Shown here in pieces: positions 7,662-17,080 of a stretch of DNA of 64,000 bases. A program made the translations under genes and the position numbers. Position 1 is the stretch's first letter. Each line of letters starts with the position of its first letter. Source of the stretch: Aquisediminimonas profunda (GTDB taxonomy: Bacteria > Pseudomonadota > Alphaproteobacteria > Sphingomonadales > Sphingomonadaceae); contig NZ_CP080327.1 in assembly GCF_019443285.1 (NCBI RefSeq), positions 1,732,001 through 1,796,000 on the forward strand, written 5' to 3'. Below the pieces are notes generated by a model. That model made no database searches. It saw nothing but the letters and a program-made list of their open reading frames with translations, and was not told where the DNA came from.

Positions 7662-9982
7662 CCGATTTCCTGCTCGAACTCCGTTCGGAGGAAATCCCGG
7701 CACGGATGCAGGACAAGGCGCGTGCCGATCTGGCCCGGCTTTTTGCCGAGGAGATCGGCAAGGCCGGTCTGCAGGCGACCGAAATCGTCACCTATGCCAC
7801 GCCGCGCCGCCTGGCTCTGATCGCCCGAGGGCTGCCGCTTGAGACAAGCGCTGTCAGCGAGGAACTGAAGGGACCGAAAACGTCTGCGCCGCCGCAAGCA
7901 CTTGAAGGATTCCTCCGCAAGACCGGATTGACGCAGGACCAACTGGAGGATCGCGACGGCACCTGGTTTGCCGTGATCGCAAAGCCCGGACGCCAGACAG
8001 CGGATGTGCTGGCCGAGGCGATCCCGACCATCGTTCGCGCCTTTCCCTGGCCCAAGTCGATGCGCTGGGGCGCGGCCTCTGCCTCGACTGAAAGCCTCCG
8101 CTGGGTGCGGCCCCTCCAGGGCATTGTGGCTCTGCTCGGCGACACTGTGGTGCCGTTCGAGATTGACGGCGTGGCGAGCGGATCGGCAACCGTCGGCCAT
8201 CGCTTCCATCATTCGGGGGACGTCACGATCGGCAACGCAGCCGATTATGCGGCAAAGCTCAATGCCTGCCATGTGATCGTCGATCAGGAAGAACGCCGCG
8301 CAATCATCCGCTCGGGCGCCGAGAAGGCCGCAGCGGCTGCGGGCCTCACACTGGTTCCGGATGAAGGTCTGGTGATCGAGAATGCGGGCCTGACCGAATG
8401 GCCAGTTCCCATGCTCGGCCGCTTCGATCCCGCGTTTCTCGCGGTGCCGGAAGAAGTTATCCAGCTGACGGCGCGCGTGAACCAGAAATATTTCATCTGC
8501 CGCGATGATGCGCGCAAGCTCGCCAACGCCTTTGTCTGCACCGCCAACATTAATGCGAATGACGGCGGAGCAGCGATTGTCGCGGGCAATGAGAAGGTTC
8601 TGGCTGCACGGCTTTCCGATGCGAAATTCTTCTGGGAACAGGATCTGAAGGTTCCGCTGGAGACGCAGGCCGAAAAGCTCAAGGACATTGTCTTCCACGA
8701 GAAGCTGGGGACGGTGGCCGACAAGGTCGAGCGCGTGGCGAAACTCGCGCGCTGGCTGGTTGAAGAAGGGATCGTCAAGGGGGCCAGCGCCAACGATGCC
8801 GAACGCGCGGCGCTGCTGTGCAAGGCCGATCTCGTCACCGGGATGGTCGGCGAATTTCCGGAACTGCAAGGAATCATGGGCGGCTATTACGCCCGCGCAC
8901 AGGGCGAGACAGATGCGGTCGCCGATGCGGTGCGCGATCACTACAAGCCAGTCGGGCAGGGCGATGACGTGCCAACCGCGCCGGTGACGGTGGCGGTGAG
9001 TTTGGCGGACAAGCTGGATACCCTGGTTGGGTTTTTTGCAGAAGACATGCTGCCAACTGGATCCAAGGATCCGTTTGCGCTCCGTCGTGCGATGCTCGCG
9101 CTCGTTCAGCTTGTCTTGTCGAACAACCTTCGCTTCGATGCCAAAGGCGCTTGGTTTGAAGGCCGAAGCGAATACATTGAGCAGATAAGAACGAAAGCCA
9201 CTGCTGATTTGTGGCCGAAGATATTTGCCGATCACGAGCGAGCGATAGATTTAGCGGCGGAATTGGCCGCAGTGGAAAAGGCACCAGTTCTTCATATCTC
9301 TGCGATCTGGAAAGAAATGGAGCAGCAGCCGTCGCTTCAGATTACCCAAGACCAAGCACGCGATATTGCGTCAGCCTATGTCGCTCGCGAAACTCAGCTT
9401 CTTTATGGGGCTAGCGTCCCAGTTTATGAGGAATTGTCCAAGTTCCTCGCCGACCGTCTCAAAGTCCAGCAGCGCGAGGCGGGTGTGCGGCATGACCTGA
9501 TCGATGCAGTTTTCGCGCTGGGCGGGGAAGACGATCTCGTCCGCCTTCTTGCCCGCGTGAAAGCATTGCAGGCGTTTGTCACCACTGAAGAAGGTACGAA
9601 CCTCCTCGCCGGTTACAAGCGGGCGGCGAATATCTTGAAGCAGGCGGAGGGCGTCGCCCCTGCGGAGGCAGGGGCCTCTGCGGGAGTCGGGAGCCAAGGC
9701 GTCCAACAGGTCCCTGCCTTTGCAGGGGCAACGGAGTTTGACGTAGCCCTCCTCAATGCACTCGAAGCTTCTGAGCCCAAGGCAACAGCTGCAATCGAGG
9801 CAGAAGATTTCGAAGGGGCAATGGCGGCACTCGCCACGCTCCGCGCGCCGATCGACGCGTTCTTCGATGGTGTGATGGTGAATGATCCAGACCCGCAAAA
9901 GCGGGCGTTCAGGTTGGGATTGCTGGCAAGGTTCCGTGATGCGGTGCATCGCGTGGCGGATTTTTCCAAGATCGAGGGGTAA
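7658..9982 (+). CDS. glyS: Glycyl-tRNA synthetase beta subunit with two insertions
   Basis: The beta chain binds and positions tRNA-Gly. Start is GTG at 7658 within the GTGA overlap with glyQ; the protein begins [18 protein letters not shown]. Normal blocks include [16 protein letters not shown], the [10 protein letters not shown] and [10 protein letters not shown] motifs, [13 protein letters not shown] and, near the end, [17 protein letters not shown]. At 774 residues it is about 85 longer than E. coli GlyS (689). The excess lies mainly at residues 494-592 (9137-9433), between the LVLSNNLRF helix and the anticodon-binding domain. That stretch uses codons rare in the neighbours (three ATA, AGA, TTA, CGA). 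A second, repeat-derived insertion lies at about residues 666-691. Confidence 0.95.
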   Translation: MTDFLLELRSEEIPARMQDKARADLARLFAEEIGKAGLQATEIVTYATPRRLALIARGLPLETSAVSEELKGPKTSAPPQALEGFLRKTGLTQDQLEDRDGTWFAVIAKPGRQTADVLAEAIPTIVRAFPWPKSMRWGAASASTESLRWVRPLQGIVALLGDTVVPFEIDGVASGSATVGHRFHHSGDVTIGNAADYAAKLNACHVIVDQEERRAIIRSGAEKAAAAAGLTLVPDEGLVIENAGLTEWPVPMLGRFDPAFLAVPEEVIQLTARVNQKYFICRDDARKLANAFVCTANINANDGGAAIVAGNEKVLAARLSDAKFFWEQDLKVPLETQAEKLKDIVFHEKLGTVADKVERVAKLARWLVEEGIVKGASANDAERAALLCKADLVTGMVGEFPELQGIMGGYYARAQGETDAVADAVRDHYKPVGQGDDVPTAPVTVAVSLADKLDTLVGFFAEDMLPTGSKDPFALRRAMLALVQLVLSNNLRFDAKGAWFEGRSEYIEQIRTKATADLWPKIFADHERAIDLAAELAAVEKAPVLHISAIWKEMEQQPSLQITQDQARDIASAYVARETQLLYGASVPVYEELSKFLADRLKVQQREAGVRHDLIDAVFALGGEDDLVRLLARVKALQAFVTTEEGTNLLAGYKRAANILKQAEGVAPAEAGASAGVGSQGVQQVPAFAGATEFDVALLNALEASEPKATAAIEAEDFEGAMAALATLRAPIDAFFDGVMVNDPDPQKRAFRLGLLARFRDAVHRVADFSKIEG
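9656..9730 (+). repeat. Palindromic repeat pair embedded in frame in glyS
   Basis: Two hairpin units lie inside the coding sequence. GCCCCTGC (9656-9663) pairs with GCAGGGGC (9668-9675), and CCCTGC (9712-9717) pairs with GCAGGG (9722-9727) around CTTT. The same core occurs between genes at 37049-37068, 38468-38495 and 40472-40497. Here it is read as protein (APAEAGAS ... VPAFAGATE), just before [14 protein letters not shown], where family members have a short loop. Confidence 0.8.
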
Positions 9983-9988
9983 GCCTTC

Positions 9989-12640
9989 ATGACGCAATAT
10001 GTGTATCGCTTCGGCGGCGGCGTTTCGGACGGTGGCGCTGGCGACAAGAATCTACTCGGCGGCAAGGGTGCGAATCTGGACGGGATGGCCGCAATCGGCC
10101 TGCCGGTTCCCCCGGGATTCACAATCACGACAGCCATGTGCACGCGCTATTATGATGAAGGCGAAGTCTTTCCGGATTCCCTGCGTGATGAAGTCGCAAA
10201 CGGCATCGCCCATATCGAAGCGGTGACCGGAAAGCGCTTTGGCGATGCAGCGGATCCTCTGCTCGTTTCCGTCCGGTCGGGCGCGCGGGTTTCCATGCCC
10301 GGGATGATGGATACCGTCCTCAACCTCGGCCTCAATGACCAGACTGTCGAAGGCCTGGCGGCCTCTTCGGGCGACGCGCGGTTTGCGTGGGACAGCTATC
10401 GCCGCTTCATCCAGATGTATGCCGATGTCGTCCTTGAACTCGATCACGGATCGTTCGAGGAAGCACTGGAAATTGCGAAGGAAGACAAGGGCTTCTACCT
10501 CGATACTGAACTGACGGCTCAAGACCTCAGGTCACTGGTTGGCAGCTACAAGGCACTTGTCGAAGAGCAATGGGGCAAGCCTTTTCCGCAGGATGTGCAT
10601 GATCAGCTTTGGGGTGCGGTGGGCGCAGTGTTCGGCTCATGGCAGTCGGAACGCGCCAAGGTCTATCGCCGCCTCAACAATATTCCGGGAGACTGGGGCA
10701 CAGCCGTCAATGTACAGGCGATGGTCTTCGGCAACATGGGTGAAACATCAGCCACCGGCGTCGCCTTCACACGCGATCCGGCGACAGGCGAGAATGCCTA
10801 TTATGGCGAATTCCTGATCAACGCCCAGGGCGAAGACGTCGTTGCCGGCATCCGCACGCCGCAATATCTGACGAAGGCCGCGCGCGAGCGAGCGAACGCA
10901 AAGCCGCTTTCGATGGAAGAAGCGATGCCCGACGTCTACGGGCAACTCGCCAATGTCTTCAACATATTGGAGACCCACTACCGCGACATGCAGGACATCG
11001 AGTTCACGGTCGAACGCGGCAAGCTCTGGATGCTCCAGACACGTTCGGGCAAGCGGACCGCAAAGGCAGCGCTGAAGATCGCAGTCGACATGGCCGAACA
11101 GGGCCTGATCACGCGGGAGGAGGCAGTGGCGCGCGTCGACCCCGCTGCGCTTGACCAGTTGCTGCACCCTACGCTTGATCCGGCTGCGGTCCGCGACGTT
11201 CTGGCCAAGGGCCTTCCGGCCTCTCCGGGTGCTGCCTCAGGTATTGCCGTGTTCGACAGCGACACGGCCGAAAAGCGTGCCGAGATGGGTGAGAGCGTCA
11301 TCCTCGTCCGGATGGAGACGTCTCCTGAGGATATTCATGGCATGCATGCCGCAAAGGGCATTCTCACGGCGCGCGGCGGCATGACCAGCCATGCGGCTGT
11401 TGTGGCGCGTGGCATGGGCCGGCCCTGTGTCTCGGGTGCGGGCAATGTTGCCATCGACTCCAAGGAAGGCGTCTTCCGCGTGGGCGGACGTGAAGTCCGC
11501 GAAGGCGAAGTCATCACGATCGACGGATCGTCTGGCGAAGTGATGTTCGGTGAAGTGGCGACCGTCCAGCCGGAGCTATCCGGCGATTTCGGCACGCTGA
11601 TGGTCTGGGCCGATGCGGCGCGGCGGATGAAGGTGCGTGCCAATGCCGAAACGCCTGCCGATTGTCGGATCGCCCGCGATTTCGGCGCAGAAGGGGTCGG
11701 CCTGTGCCGGACCGAGCATATGTTCTTCGAGGCGGGCCGGATCACGGCCGTACGGCAGATGATCCTTGCCGAAGATGAAGCGGGTAGGCGTGCAGCGCTG
11801 GCCAAGTTGCTTCCGGAACAGCGGGCCGATTTCAAGGGCATCTTCGAAGTGATGGCCGGCCTGCCGGTCACGATCCGACTGCTCGATCCTCCGCTGCATG
11901 AATTCCTGCCGACGGAAGAATCCGATTTTGCCGATGTAGCCGAAGCGGCGGGCGTCGGCATCGATATCCTGAAGCGTCGCGCTGCGGAACTGCACGAGTT
12001 CAATCCGATGCTTGGGCACCGGGGTTGCCGACTGGGCGTGACCTATCCTGAAATCTATGAAATGCAGGCCCGCGCAATCTTCGAGGCGGCCTGCGACCTA
12101 AACGATTCGCCCATTCCGGAAGTCATGGTGCCTCTTGTCGGGACGCGGCGCGAGCTGGAATTGATGAAGGAGGTGATCGACCGGACCGCTGAAGCCGTCT
12201 TTGCCGAACGCGGCAAGCGGATCACGTACCTGGTCGGCACGATGATCGAGTTGCCGCGCGCCGCGCTGATGGCCGGCGAAATTGCTGAAGTCGGGGCCTT
12301 CTTCAGCTTTGGCACCAACGACCTGACTCAGACGACGCTGGGCGTCAGCCGTGACGATGCGAGCCGCTTCCTGACACAATATGTCGACAAGGGCATTTAT
12401 GCGCAGGACCCCTTTGTCAGCCTTGATATCGATGGAGTGGGGCAACTCGTCCAGCTTGCGGCCGAACGGGGCCGTGCAACACGACCCGACATCAAGCTGG
12501 GGATCTGCGGAGAACATGGCGGTGATCCCGCGTCGATCCATTTCTGTGAACGTGTAGGGCTCGACTATGTGTCCGCATCGCCATACCGTGTACCAATCGC
12601 ACGTCTGGCGGCCGCCCAGGCCGCGCTTCGAAAGGGTTAG
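9989..12640 (+). CDS. ppdK: Pyruvate, phosphate dikinase
   Basis: This enzyme (EC 2.7.9.1) interconverts pyruvate, ATP and phosphate with phosphoenolpyruvate, AMP and pyrophosphate in the cytoplasm, allowing gluconeogenesis or pyrophosphate-linked glycolysis. The 883 residues show the full order. The N-terminal ATP-grasp domain has KNLLGGKGANLDGMAAIGLPV. The swivelling phosphohistidine domain has GGMTSHAAVVARGMG, with the catalytic His. The C-terminal TIM barrel has GVGLCRTEHMFF and LGICGEHGGDP, with the catalytic Cys. AGGGG precedes the ATG, which lies six bases after the glyS stop, so it is likely cotranscribed with glyQS. Confidence 0.97.
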   Translation: MTQYVYRFGGGVSDGGAGDKNLLGGKGANLDGMAAIGLPVPPGFTITTAMCTRYYDEGEVFPDSLRDEVANGIAHIEAVTGKRFGDAADPLLVSVRSGARVSMPGMMDTVLNLGLNDQTVEGLAASSGDARFAWDSYRRFIQMYADVVLELDHGSFEEALEIAKEDKGFYLDTELTAQDLRSLVGSYKALVEEQWGKPFPQDVHDQLWGAVGAVFGSWQSERAKVYRRLNNIPGDWGTAVNVQAMVFGNMGETSATGVAFTRDPATGENAYYGEFLINAQGEDVVAGIRTPQYLTKAARERANAKPLSMEEAMPDVYGQLANVFNILETHYRDMQDIEFTVERGKLWMLQTRSGKRTAKAALKIAVDMAEQGLITREEAVARVDPAALDQLLHPTLDPAAVRDVLAKGLPASPGAASGIAVFDSDTAEKRAEMGESVILVRMETSPEDIHGMHAAKGILTARGGMTSHAAVVARGMGRPCVSGAGNVAIDSKEGVFRVGGREVREGEVITIDGSSGEVMFGEVATVQPELSGDFGTLMVWADAARRMKVRANAETPADCRIARDFGAEGVGLCRTEHMFFEAGRITAVRQMILAEDEAGRRAALAKLLPEQRADFKGIFEVMAGLPVTIRLLDPPLHEFLPTEESDFADVAEAAGVGIDILKRRAAELHEFNPMLGHRGCRLGVTYPEIYEMQARAIFEAACDLNDSPIPEVMVPLVGTRRELELMKEVIDRTAEAVFAERGKRITYLVGTMIELPRAALMAGEIAEVGAFFSFGTNDLTQTTLGVSRDDASRFLTQYVDKGIYAQDPFVSLDIDGVGQLVQLAAERGRATRPDIKLGICGEHGGDPASIHFCERVGLDYVSASPYRVPIARLAAAQAALRKG

Positions 12641-12642
12641 CG

Positions 12643-13218
12643 ATGAAACGCTGGCACCATTATGCCCTTGCCGTCGTCGCCGGACTGGCAATTGGTGCGG
12701 GCAGTGCATGGACCGTCATCCACAAGGGTCTCAACGACGGACGCCTGAGCAATGGCCCCTGGTCGACCGCGCTGAATTACGGAACGAAAGATACGGATTC
12801 CCTGACGCGCGCGTCAGTTGCGTTGCGCGGGATCCTGGCCTTGCCGTCGACCGAAACCGTCTATTGGAACGCATCGACTGATAGCGACGGAGTGCCGCTG
12901 GACGGCAGCTGCACCTATGCCATGACGGGCAAGCCGCTCGATGCCCGCTGGTGGAGTGTGACCTACTATGACAAGCAGGGCTATCTTGTCGCCAATGCCG
13001 CCAATATCTGGTCGTTCAGCGGGGTGTCGGTCACGCCGGCTGAAAAGGACGGTTGGCGGGTGACGATCGGTCCGGACAAGGTGGATGGCCATTGGCTGCC
13101 GAGTGCCAAGGGGCAGCCATTCGAGCTGACCTTGCGGATGTACAATCCGGGCGCCGGATTTCGCGCTGCGCCAAAGGATGCGATCCTTCCGGTGCTGAAG
13201 AAGGAGCATTGCGCATGA
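12643..13218 (+). CDS. DUF1214 domain membrane-anchored protein
   Basis: This 191-residue protein has an N-terminal membrane anchor or signal (HHYALAVVAGLAIGAGSAW). A DUF1214 domain follows, with RGILALPSTETVYWNAS, a WSVTYYDKQGYLV strand and GHWLPSAKGQPFELTLRMY. DUF1214 is usually the C-terminal half of DUF1254-DUF1214 proteins of unknown function. Here the two halves are separate genes. It begins two bases after the ppdK stop and overlaps the next gene by four (ATGA). No enzymatic role can be assigned. Confidence 0.82.
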   Translation: MKRWHHYALAVVAGLAIGAGSAWTVIHKGLNDGRLSNGPWSTALNYGTKDTDSLTRASVALRGILALPSTETVYWNASTDSDGVPLDGSCTYAMTGKPLDARWWSVTYYDKQGYLVANAANIWSFSGVSVTPAEKDGWRVTIGPDKVDGHWLPSAKGQPFELTLRMYNPGAGFRAAPKDAILPVLKKEHCA

Positions 13219-13739
13219 CGCGCTGGATCGTTCCGCTTCTCGTCTTTCTGGCAACTGCGGCAGGGGCCTGGCATGCGACACTGGCTGCTGCGACTTTCGG
13301 CCTGATGGAGGGCGCAGTGCGACGCCTGTCTGCGCGGGCTGGCGTGAACACCATGTCCTATGGTCAGCTCGCTACCCCCGCCAATCAGCCGATTGTCAGG
13401 CCGAGCCCGGATCTCGCCTATTCAAGTTGTCCCTTTGATCTTTCGGCGGGGCCGCTCCTGATCCGGTATGTGCCCGTCGCTGGCCGTTATTCTTCGCTCA
13501 GTGTTTTTGATGCGCGGACTGACGTGGTCTTTGTGCGAAACGATACGCAGGCTGAAGGCAAGCCGGTCCGGATCGCCATCGCCCGCGAGGGCCAGAAGGT
13601 TCCGGCTGGTGTCGAGACCATCCGCGTCGGTTATGATCGCGGGATTGCACTTGTAAGGCTATTGCTTGCCGATCCAGCGGAAATTGCGCAGTTCGACACC
13701 ATCAGACGGCAATCGAACTGCGCCACGATCAGAGGCTAG
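13215..13739 (+). CDS. DUF1254 domain protein
   Basis: This 174-residue protein has an N-terminal hydrophobic segment (WIVPLLVFLATAAGAWHAT). Its DUF1254-like domain includes VNTMSYGQLATPANQPIVRP, DLAYSSCPFDLSAGPL and RYSSLSVFDARTDVVFV. The start is the ATG at 13215, overlapping the DUF1214 stop. Together the two genes encode the halves normally fused in DUF1254-DUF1214 proteins, which suggests a complex of the two products. Function is unknown. It converges on tadC with only three bases between the stops. Confidence 0.8.
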   Translation: MTRWIVPLLVFLATAAGAWHATLAAATFGLMEGAVRRLSARAGVNTMSYGQLATPANQPIVRPSPDLAYSSCPFDLSAGPLLIRYVPVAGRYSSLSVFDARTDVVFVRNDTQAEGKPVRIAIAREGQKVPAGVETIRVGYDRGIALVRLLLADPAEIAQFDTIRRQSNCATIRG

Positions 13740-13742
13740 GCC

Positions 13743-14741
13743 CTAGATCTTTCCGTTTACGAAGGTGTCGCTGATCGAGCAGGCCGCTGGGCCGAGGATG
13801 ACAACGAACAGCACCGGAAGGATGAAAAGGATAAGCGGCACCGTCATGATCGCGGGAAGGCGCGCAGCCTTTTCTTCCGCACGCATCATGCGCTCATTCC
13901 GGAATTCGGCGGAAAGAACACGCAGTGCGGACGCGAGCGGCGTACCGTATTTCTCGGTCTGGATCATTGTTGTGACGACGCCGCGAACTGCATCAAGCGC
14001 AACGCGTCGCGACAGGTTTTCGAATGCCATGCGACGCTCTGTGAGGAAGCCAAGCTCGATCGCGGTCAGCGCGAATTCGTCGCCAAGTTCCGGGTAAGCC
14101 TTGCCAAGCTCGCGTGCGACGCGATGAAAAGCGGCATCGACTGTGAGGCCGGCTTCCGCACAAATGACCAGCAGGTCGAGTGCGTCAGGCAAGCCCTTGC
14201 GGATCAGGTCGGAACGCTTCGAAACCTTGTTCTGGATGAAGATGTCAGGCGCCTTGTAGCTGCCGATCAGAGCGCCAGACACGAGGAAGAACTTCTTTGT
14301 GGCCGACCAGTCTGCATGCCAGCCAAAGGCATAGACAGCCAGCGCGACGCCACCGCCAATAACGATCGGCAAGACCATGCGCGCGAAGATGACCGCGACG
14401 GCTGCGTCTTTTGAACGAATGCCTGCCTGGACCAGTTTTGTCTGCGCGGCCTTGAGTTGTTCTTCCTGCAAGACCCGCAGCGAAGAGAGCAGCGAGCGCA
14501 TGCGGTCCGTGGTCTCATTCTTCTGCGTCAGCTTTGCGCGCCGCTTCCCGCTCGAAACAATGATGCCGGCCTTCAACTGCTCGCGACGCTCATTCAGCGC
14601 CTTGACGCGGCTGGCCATCGGATCGCGAACCGTTGTCGCAGTATAGAGCGCGAAGATGACGGCAAGAGTCGCAATTGCCGACAAAATTGTCGCGACCCAG
14701 AGGACGTCGACTCCCAGCAATGTTGGCCCACCCGTTTGCAT
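13743..14741 (-). CDS. tadC: TadC, inner-membrane platform of Tad pilus
   Basis: This 332-residue type II secretion F-domain protein forms, with TadB, the inner-membrane platform for Flp pilus assembly. There is one N-terminal membrane helix (VLWVATILSAIATLAVIFALY), two in the middle (from RMVLPIVIGGGVALAVYAFG), the F domain LPDALDLLVICAEAGLTVD, and a C-terminal helix MTVPLILFILPVLFVVILGP. It is the last gene of the minus-strand cluster, 28 bases after tadB. Confidence 0.93.
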   Translation of the reverse strand: MQTGGPTLLGVDVLWVATILSAIATLAVIFALYTATTVRDPMASRVKALNERREQLKAGIIVSSGKRRAKLTQKNETTDRMRSLLSSLRVLQEEQLKAAQTKLVQAGIRSKDAAVAVIFARMVLPIVIGGGVALAVYAFGWHADWSATKKFFLVSGALIGSYKAPDIFIQNKVSKRSDLIRKGLPDALDLLVICAEAGLTVDAAFHRVARELGKAYPELGDEFALTAIELGFLTERRMAFENLSRRVALDAVRGVVTTMIQTEKYGTPLASALRVLSAEFRNERMMRAEEKAARLPAIMTVPLILFILPVLFVVILGPAACSISDTFVNGKI

Positions 14742-14769
14742 CTCTAGACTCTTTCCTTTGACCGTACCG

Positions 14770-15735
14770 TCAGATTTCGAAACTGATCATCTTGGACATG
14801 ATGAATGCACCGATGCCCATCCACACCATGCCGCCAAGGCCTGCGACCATCAGTCGCTGGTCTTCGAAGAAGTGCATCATATAGGGCGGGTTCACGTACA
14901 TGATCATGCCGAACACACCGAAGGGGAGCACGCCGATAATGTAGGCGGACGCCTTGGATTCGGACGACATCGCCCTGATCTTGAGCTTCATCTGGGCGCG
15001 CTTGCGCAACACGTCTGCCAGGTTTGAGAGTGTTTCTGCCAGGTTGCCGCCCGTTTCGCGCTGGATCGCAAGCGTGATACAAAAGAATTGAAATTCGGCC
15101 GTTCCGATACGATCGGCAGCTTCCTCCAGCGCCATTTCCATTGTCTTGCCGATCTTGATGCGGTCTGCGACACCGCGAAACTCCGAACCCACGGGGTCGG
15201 GAACTTCGCTCGCAACGATTCCAAGCGTTTCAGAGATGGGCAGACCAGACCGCAGACCGCGAACCATAAGCTCGATGGCGTCGGGAAATTTGGCATTGAA
15301 GTTGTTGATCCGCTTCTTGATCTGGCTTCCGACAATCAGATGCGGCACCAGAAGTCCGATGGCCGAACCGGCGAGCAGCCCCAGAATGATCGGCGCGCCC
15401 TTGATCAGGGCCAGCAAGGTGATGACGAGCATGATCCCGACGCAGGTCATGACATATTTCGCGAGCGACCAATTCTTGCCCGTCTGTTGCAGGCGCTTTG
15501 CGAGCAGTGCAGGATTGGGAATATACTTGCTTGCAATGCCGTCCGCGCGCGATCCCCGGTTCGCCGTAATCTTGCGCATCTGGGATTCGACGGTGTACGA
15601 TGGCATGTCCCCATGACGTGCCTTTACCCCGTCGATACGACGCGACTGCGCCTTAGCAAACGACGGCCCGGAGAAGGCCACGCCCAGCATGATCAGGCTC
15701 AAGATCATCCCGGCGACTACCACGATCCACTGCAT
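14770..15735 (-). CDS. tadB: TadB, inner-membrane platform of Tad pilus
   Basis: This 321-residue F-domain protein pairs with TadC. An N-terminal helix (WIVVVAGMILSLIMLGVAF), a double helix around residues 90-130 and two C-terminal helices frame the cytoplasmic F domain with FPDAIELMVRGLRSGLPI and QRETGGNLAETLSNLADV. An AGGATAGGATCACC leader precedes the ATG. In most Tad loci the ATPase gene cpaF/tadA lies directly before tadB. Here only 37 bases separate it from cpaE. Confidence 0.93.
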   Translation of the reverse strand: MQWIVVVAGMILSLIMLGVAFSGPSFAKAQSRRIDGVKARHGDMPSYTVESQMRKITANRGSRADGIASKYIPNPALLAKRLQQTGKNWSLAKYVMTCVGIMLVITLLALIKGAPIILGLLAGSAIGLLVPHLIVGSQIKKRINNFNAKFPDAIELMVRGLRSGLPISETLGIVASEVPDPVGSEFRGVADRIKIGKTMEMALEEAADRIGTAEFQFFCITLAIQRETGGNLAETLSNLADVLRKRAQMKLKIRAMSSESKASAYIIGVLPFGVFGMIMYVNPPYMMHFFEDQRLMVAGLGGMVWMGIGAFIMSKMISFEI

Positions 15736-15772
15736 TGGTGATCCTATCCTAACCGGTCAAACGACCTGCAAT

Positions 15773-17080
15773 TCACGCGTCCAGATCGGCCTTTGCCTTC
15801 TTCGACGGGAGAAGTGAGCGCAGGCTGCCAATCTTGTCCGCAAGGGAGGCCGACTTTCCGGATTTGGCTCCGCCAATATCGACGCTGTCGTCGCCGCCGT
15901 CGGCCGTGAGAAGGAGACGCGTGCCAATCGCCTGCAGCTCCTGGCCGACCTTGGATGTCTTGCCGACTTCGACAACTGGCTTGCCCAGCTTTGCGGCTTG
16001 GCAGACAACTTTTGCGTCAAGCGGGATCACGAAATCGACCTTGCGTTCGATCGAAGATTCGAAATCCTTCTTCGAAAGCTCGGTCGTTCCGTTCGGCCCG
16101 ACCCGATTCAGCGTTACCACCACATTTGCATGCGGGGCATTCGCTTTGAGCCAGGACAGAATTCGGATCACGTCGCGTGCGCCAACGAGTGTAAGCTCCG
16201 AGACAACAACCACTGACTGGATCTCGTTCATCAGGTGCGGATGCTGGATGACCATCTGGCGTGGCAGATCGATGACGGTGCATTCGAAGGCCGCGCGCAT
16301 TTCTTCCTGAAGCTGGTAGAAGGCTCCACCATCGCTCAGCAGGGGCTGGCTCATTGGAGCTTCGGCCGACAGGATCGAAAGCTTGTCATTCGCACGCACC
16401 ATGGCGCGCTCGATGAACAGGCCGTCGATACGCCCTGGATTTTCGATGGCATCCGTCAGGCCTCGACCCGGTTCGAGATCAAGAGACAGAGCGCCGGTCC
16501 CGAAGTGAACATCGAGGTCGAGCAATGCCGTTGAGCGCTTTTGGCTGTCGCTGAAAAGCCAGGCCAGCGATGCGGCAATGGTCGAAGCACCTACGCCGCC
16601 GCGTGCGCCAATGATGGCCGCCGTCATGTGCGGACGATCCGCGACAGGTTCGCTGTGGCGCGGCCCGTTCAGAACGGCCTGGGCATGTGCGAAGGCTTCG
16701 CGCAGCTGGTCGGCATTGAAAGGCTTCAGCAGATAGTCCTGAATCCCGCTCGCCACGAGATCCCGATAGAGCCTGACATCGTTGACTTCGCCCGCAGCGA
16801 TTACAACGGTACCAGGCTCGCAGACCTCTGCAAGCGCATTGATGTCGTTCAGCGGATCACCGGATTCGGACAGATCTACAAACAGGATGTTCGGGCTGGC
16901 GGACACGGAGAGCGACTGGACTGCGTTGCGCAGGCCGCCCTTGTTGATCTTTTCGACCGGCCAGCCCATTTCTGCGCAGACGGGGCGGATGGTATCCGCC
17001 GTAGCATCGTCGCAGATGTAAGCAGAAAAAGGATCACGTGTTGTCGCACCGTGGCGACTGGGAGACCATGGCGCGTTCAT
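15773..17080 (-). CDS. cpaE: CpaE/TadZ, pilus localisation ATPase
   Basis: This 435-residue protein has an N-terminal receiver-like pseudo-domain (about 10-140) and a MinD/ParA-type ATPase domain with the Walker A variant GARGGVGASTIAASLAWLF and LLDLDVHFGTGALSLDLEPG. TadZ/CpaE marks the cell pole and recruits the pilus machine. The ATG overlaps the last base of the cpaD stop (TGATG), and GGAGCAACTG in front serves as Shine-Dalgarno. The partner ATPase CpaF is not encoded next to it. Confidence 0.93.
   Translation of the reverse strand: MNAPWSPSRHGATTRDPFSAYICDDATADTIRPVCAEMGWPVEKINKGGLRNAVQSLSVSASPNILFVDLSESGDPLNDINALAEVCEPGTVVIAAGEVNDVRLYRDLVASGIQDYLLKPFNADQLREAFAHAQAVLNGPRHSEPVADRPHMTAAIIGARGGVGASTIAASLAWLFSDSQKRSTALLDLDVHFGTGALSLDLEPGRGLTDAIENPGRIDGLFIERAMVRANDKLSILSAEAPMSQPLLSDGGAFYQLQEEMRAAFECTVIDLPRQMVIQHPHLMNEIQSVVVVSELTLVGARDVIRILSWLKANAPHANVVVTLNRVGPNGTTELSKKDFESSIERKVDFVIPLDAKVVCQAAKLGKPVVEVGKTSKVGQELQAIGTRLLLTADGGDDSVDIGGAKSGKSASLADKIGSLRSLLPSKKAKADLDA

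Noticed and set aside
7586-9235. 549-codon open frame antisense to glyS
   Set aside because: It is a mirror of the glyS reading frame with no recognisable motif and no ribosome binding site.
15736-15772. Frameshifted or partial cpaF between cpaE and tadB
   Set aside because: The gap is 37 bases and holds only the tadB ribosome binding site; no Walker motif remnant is present.
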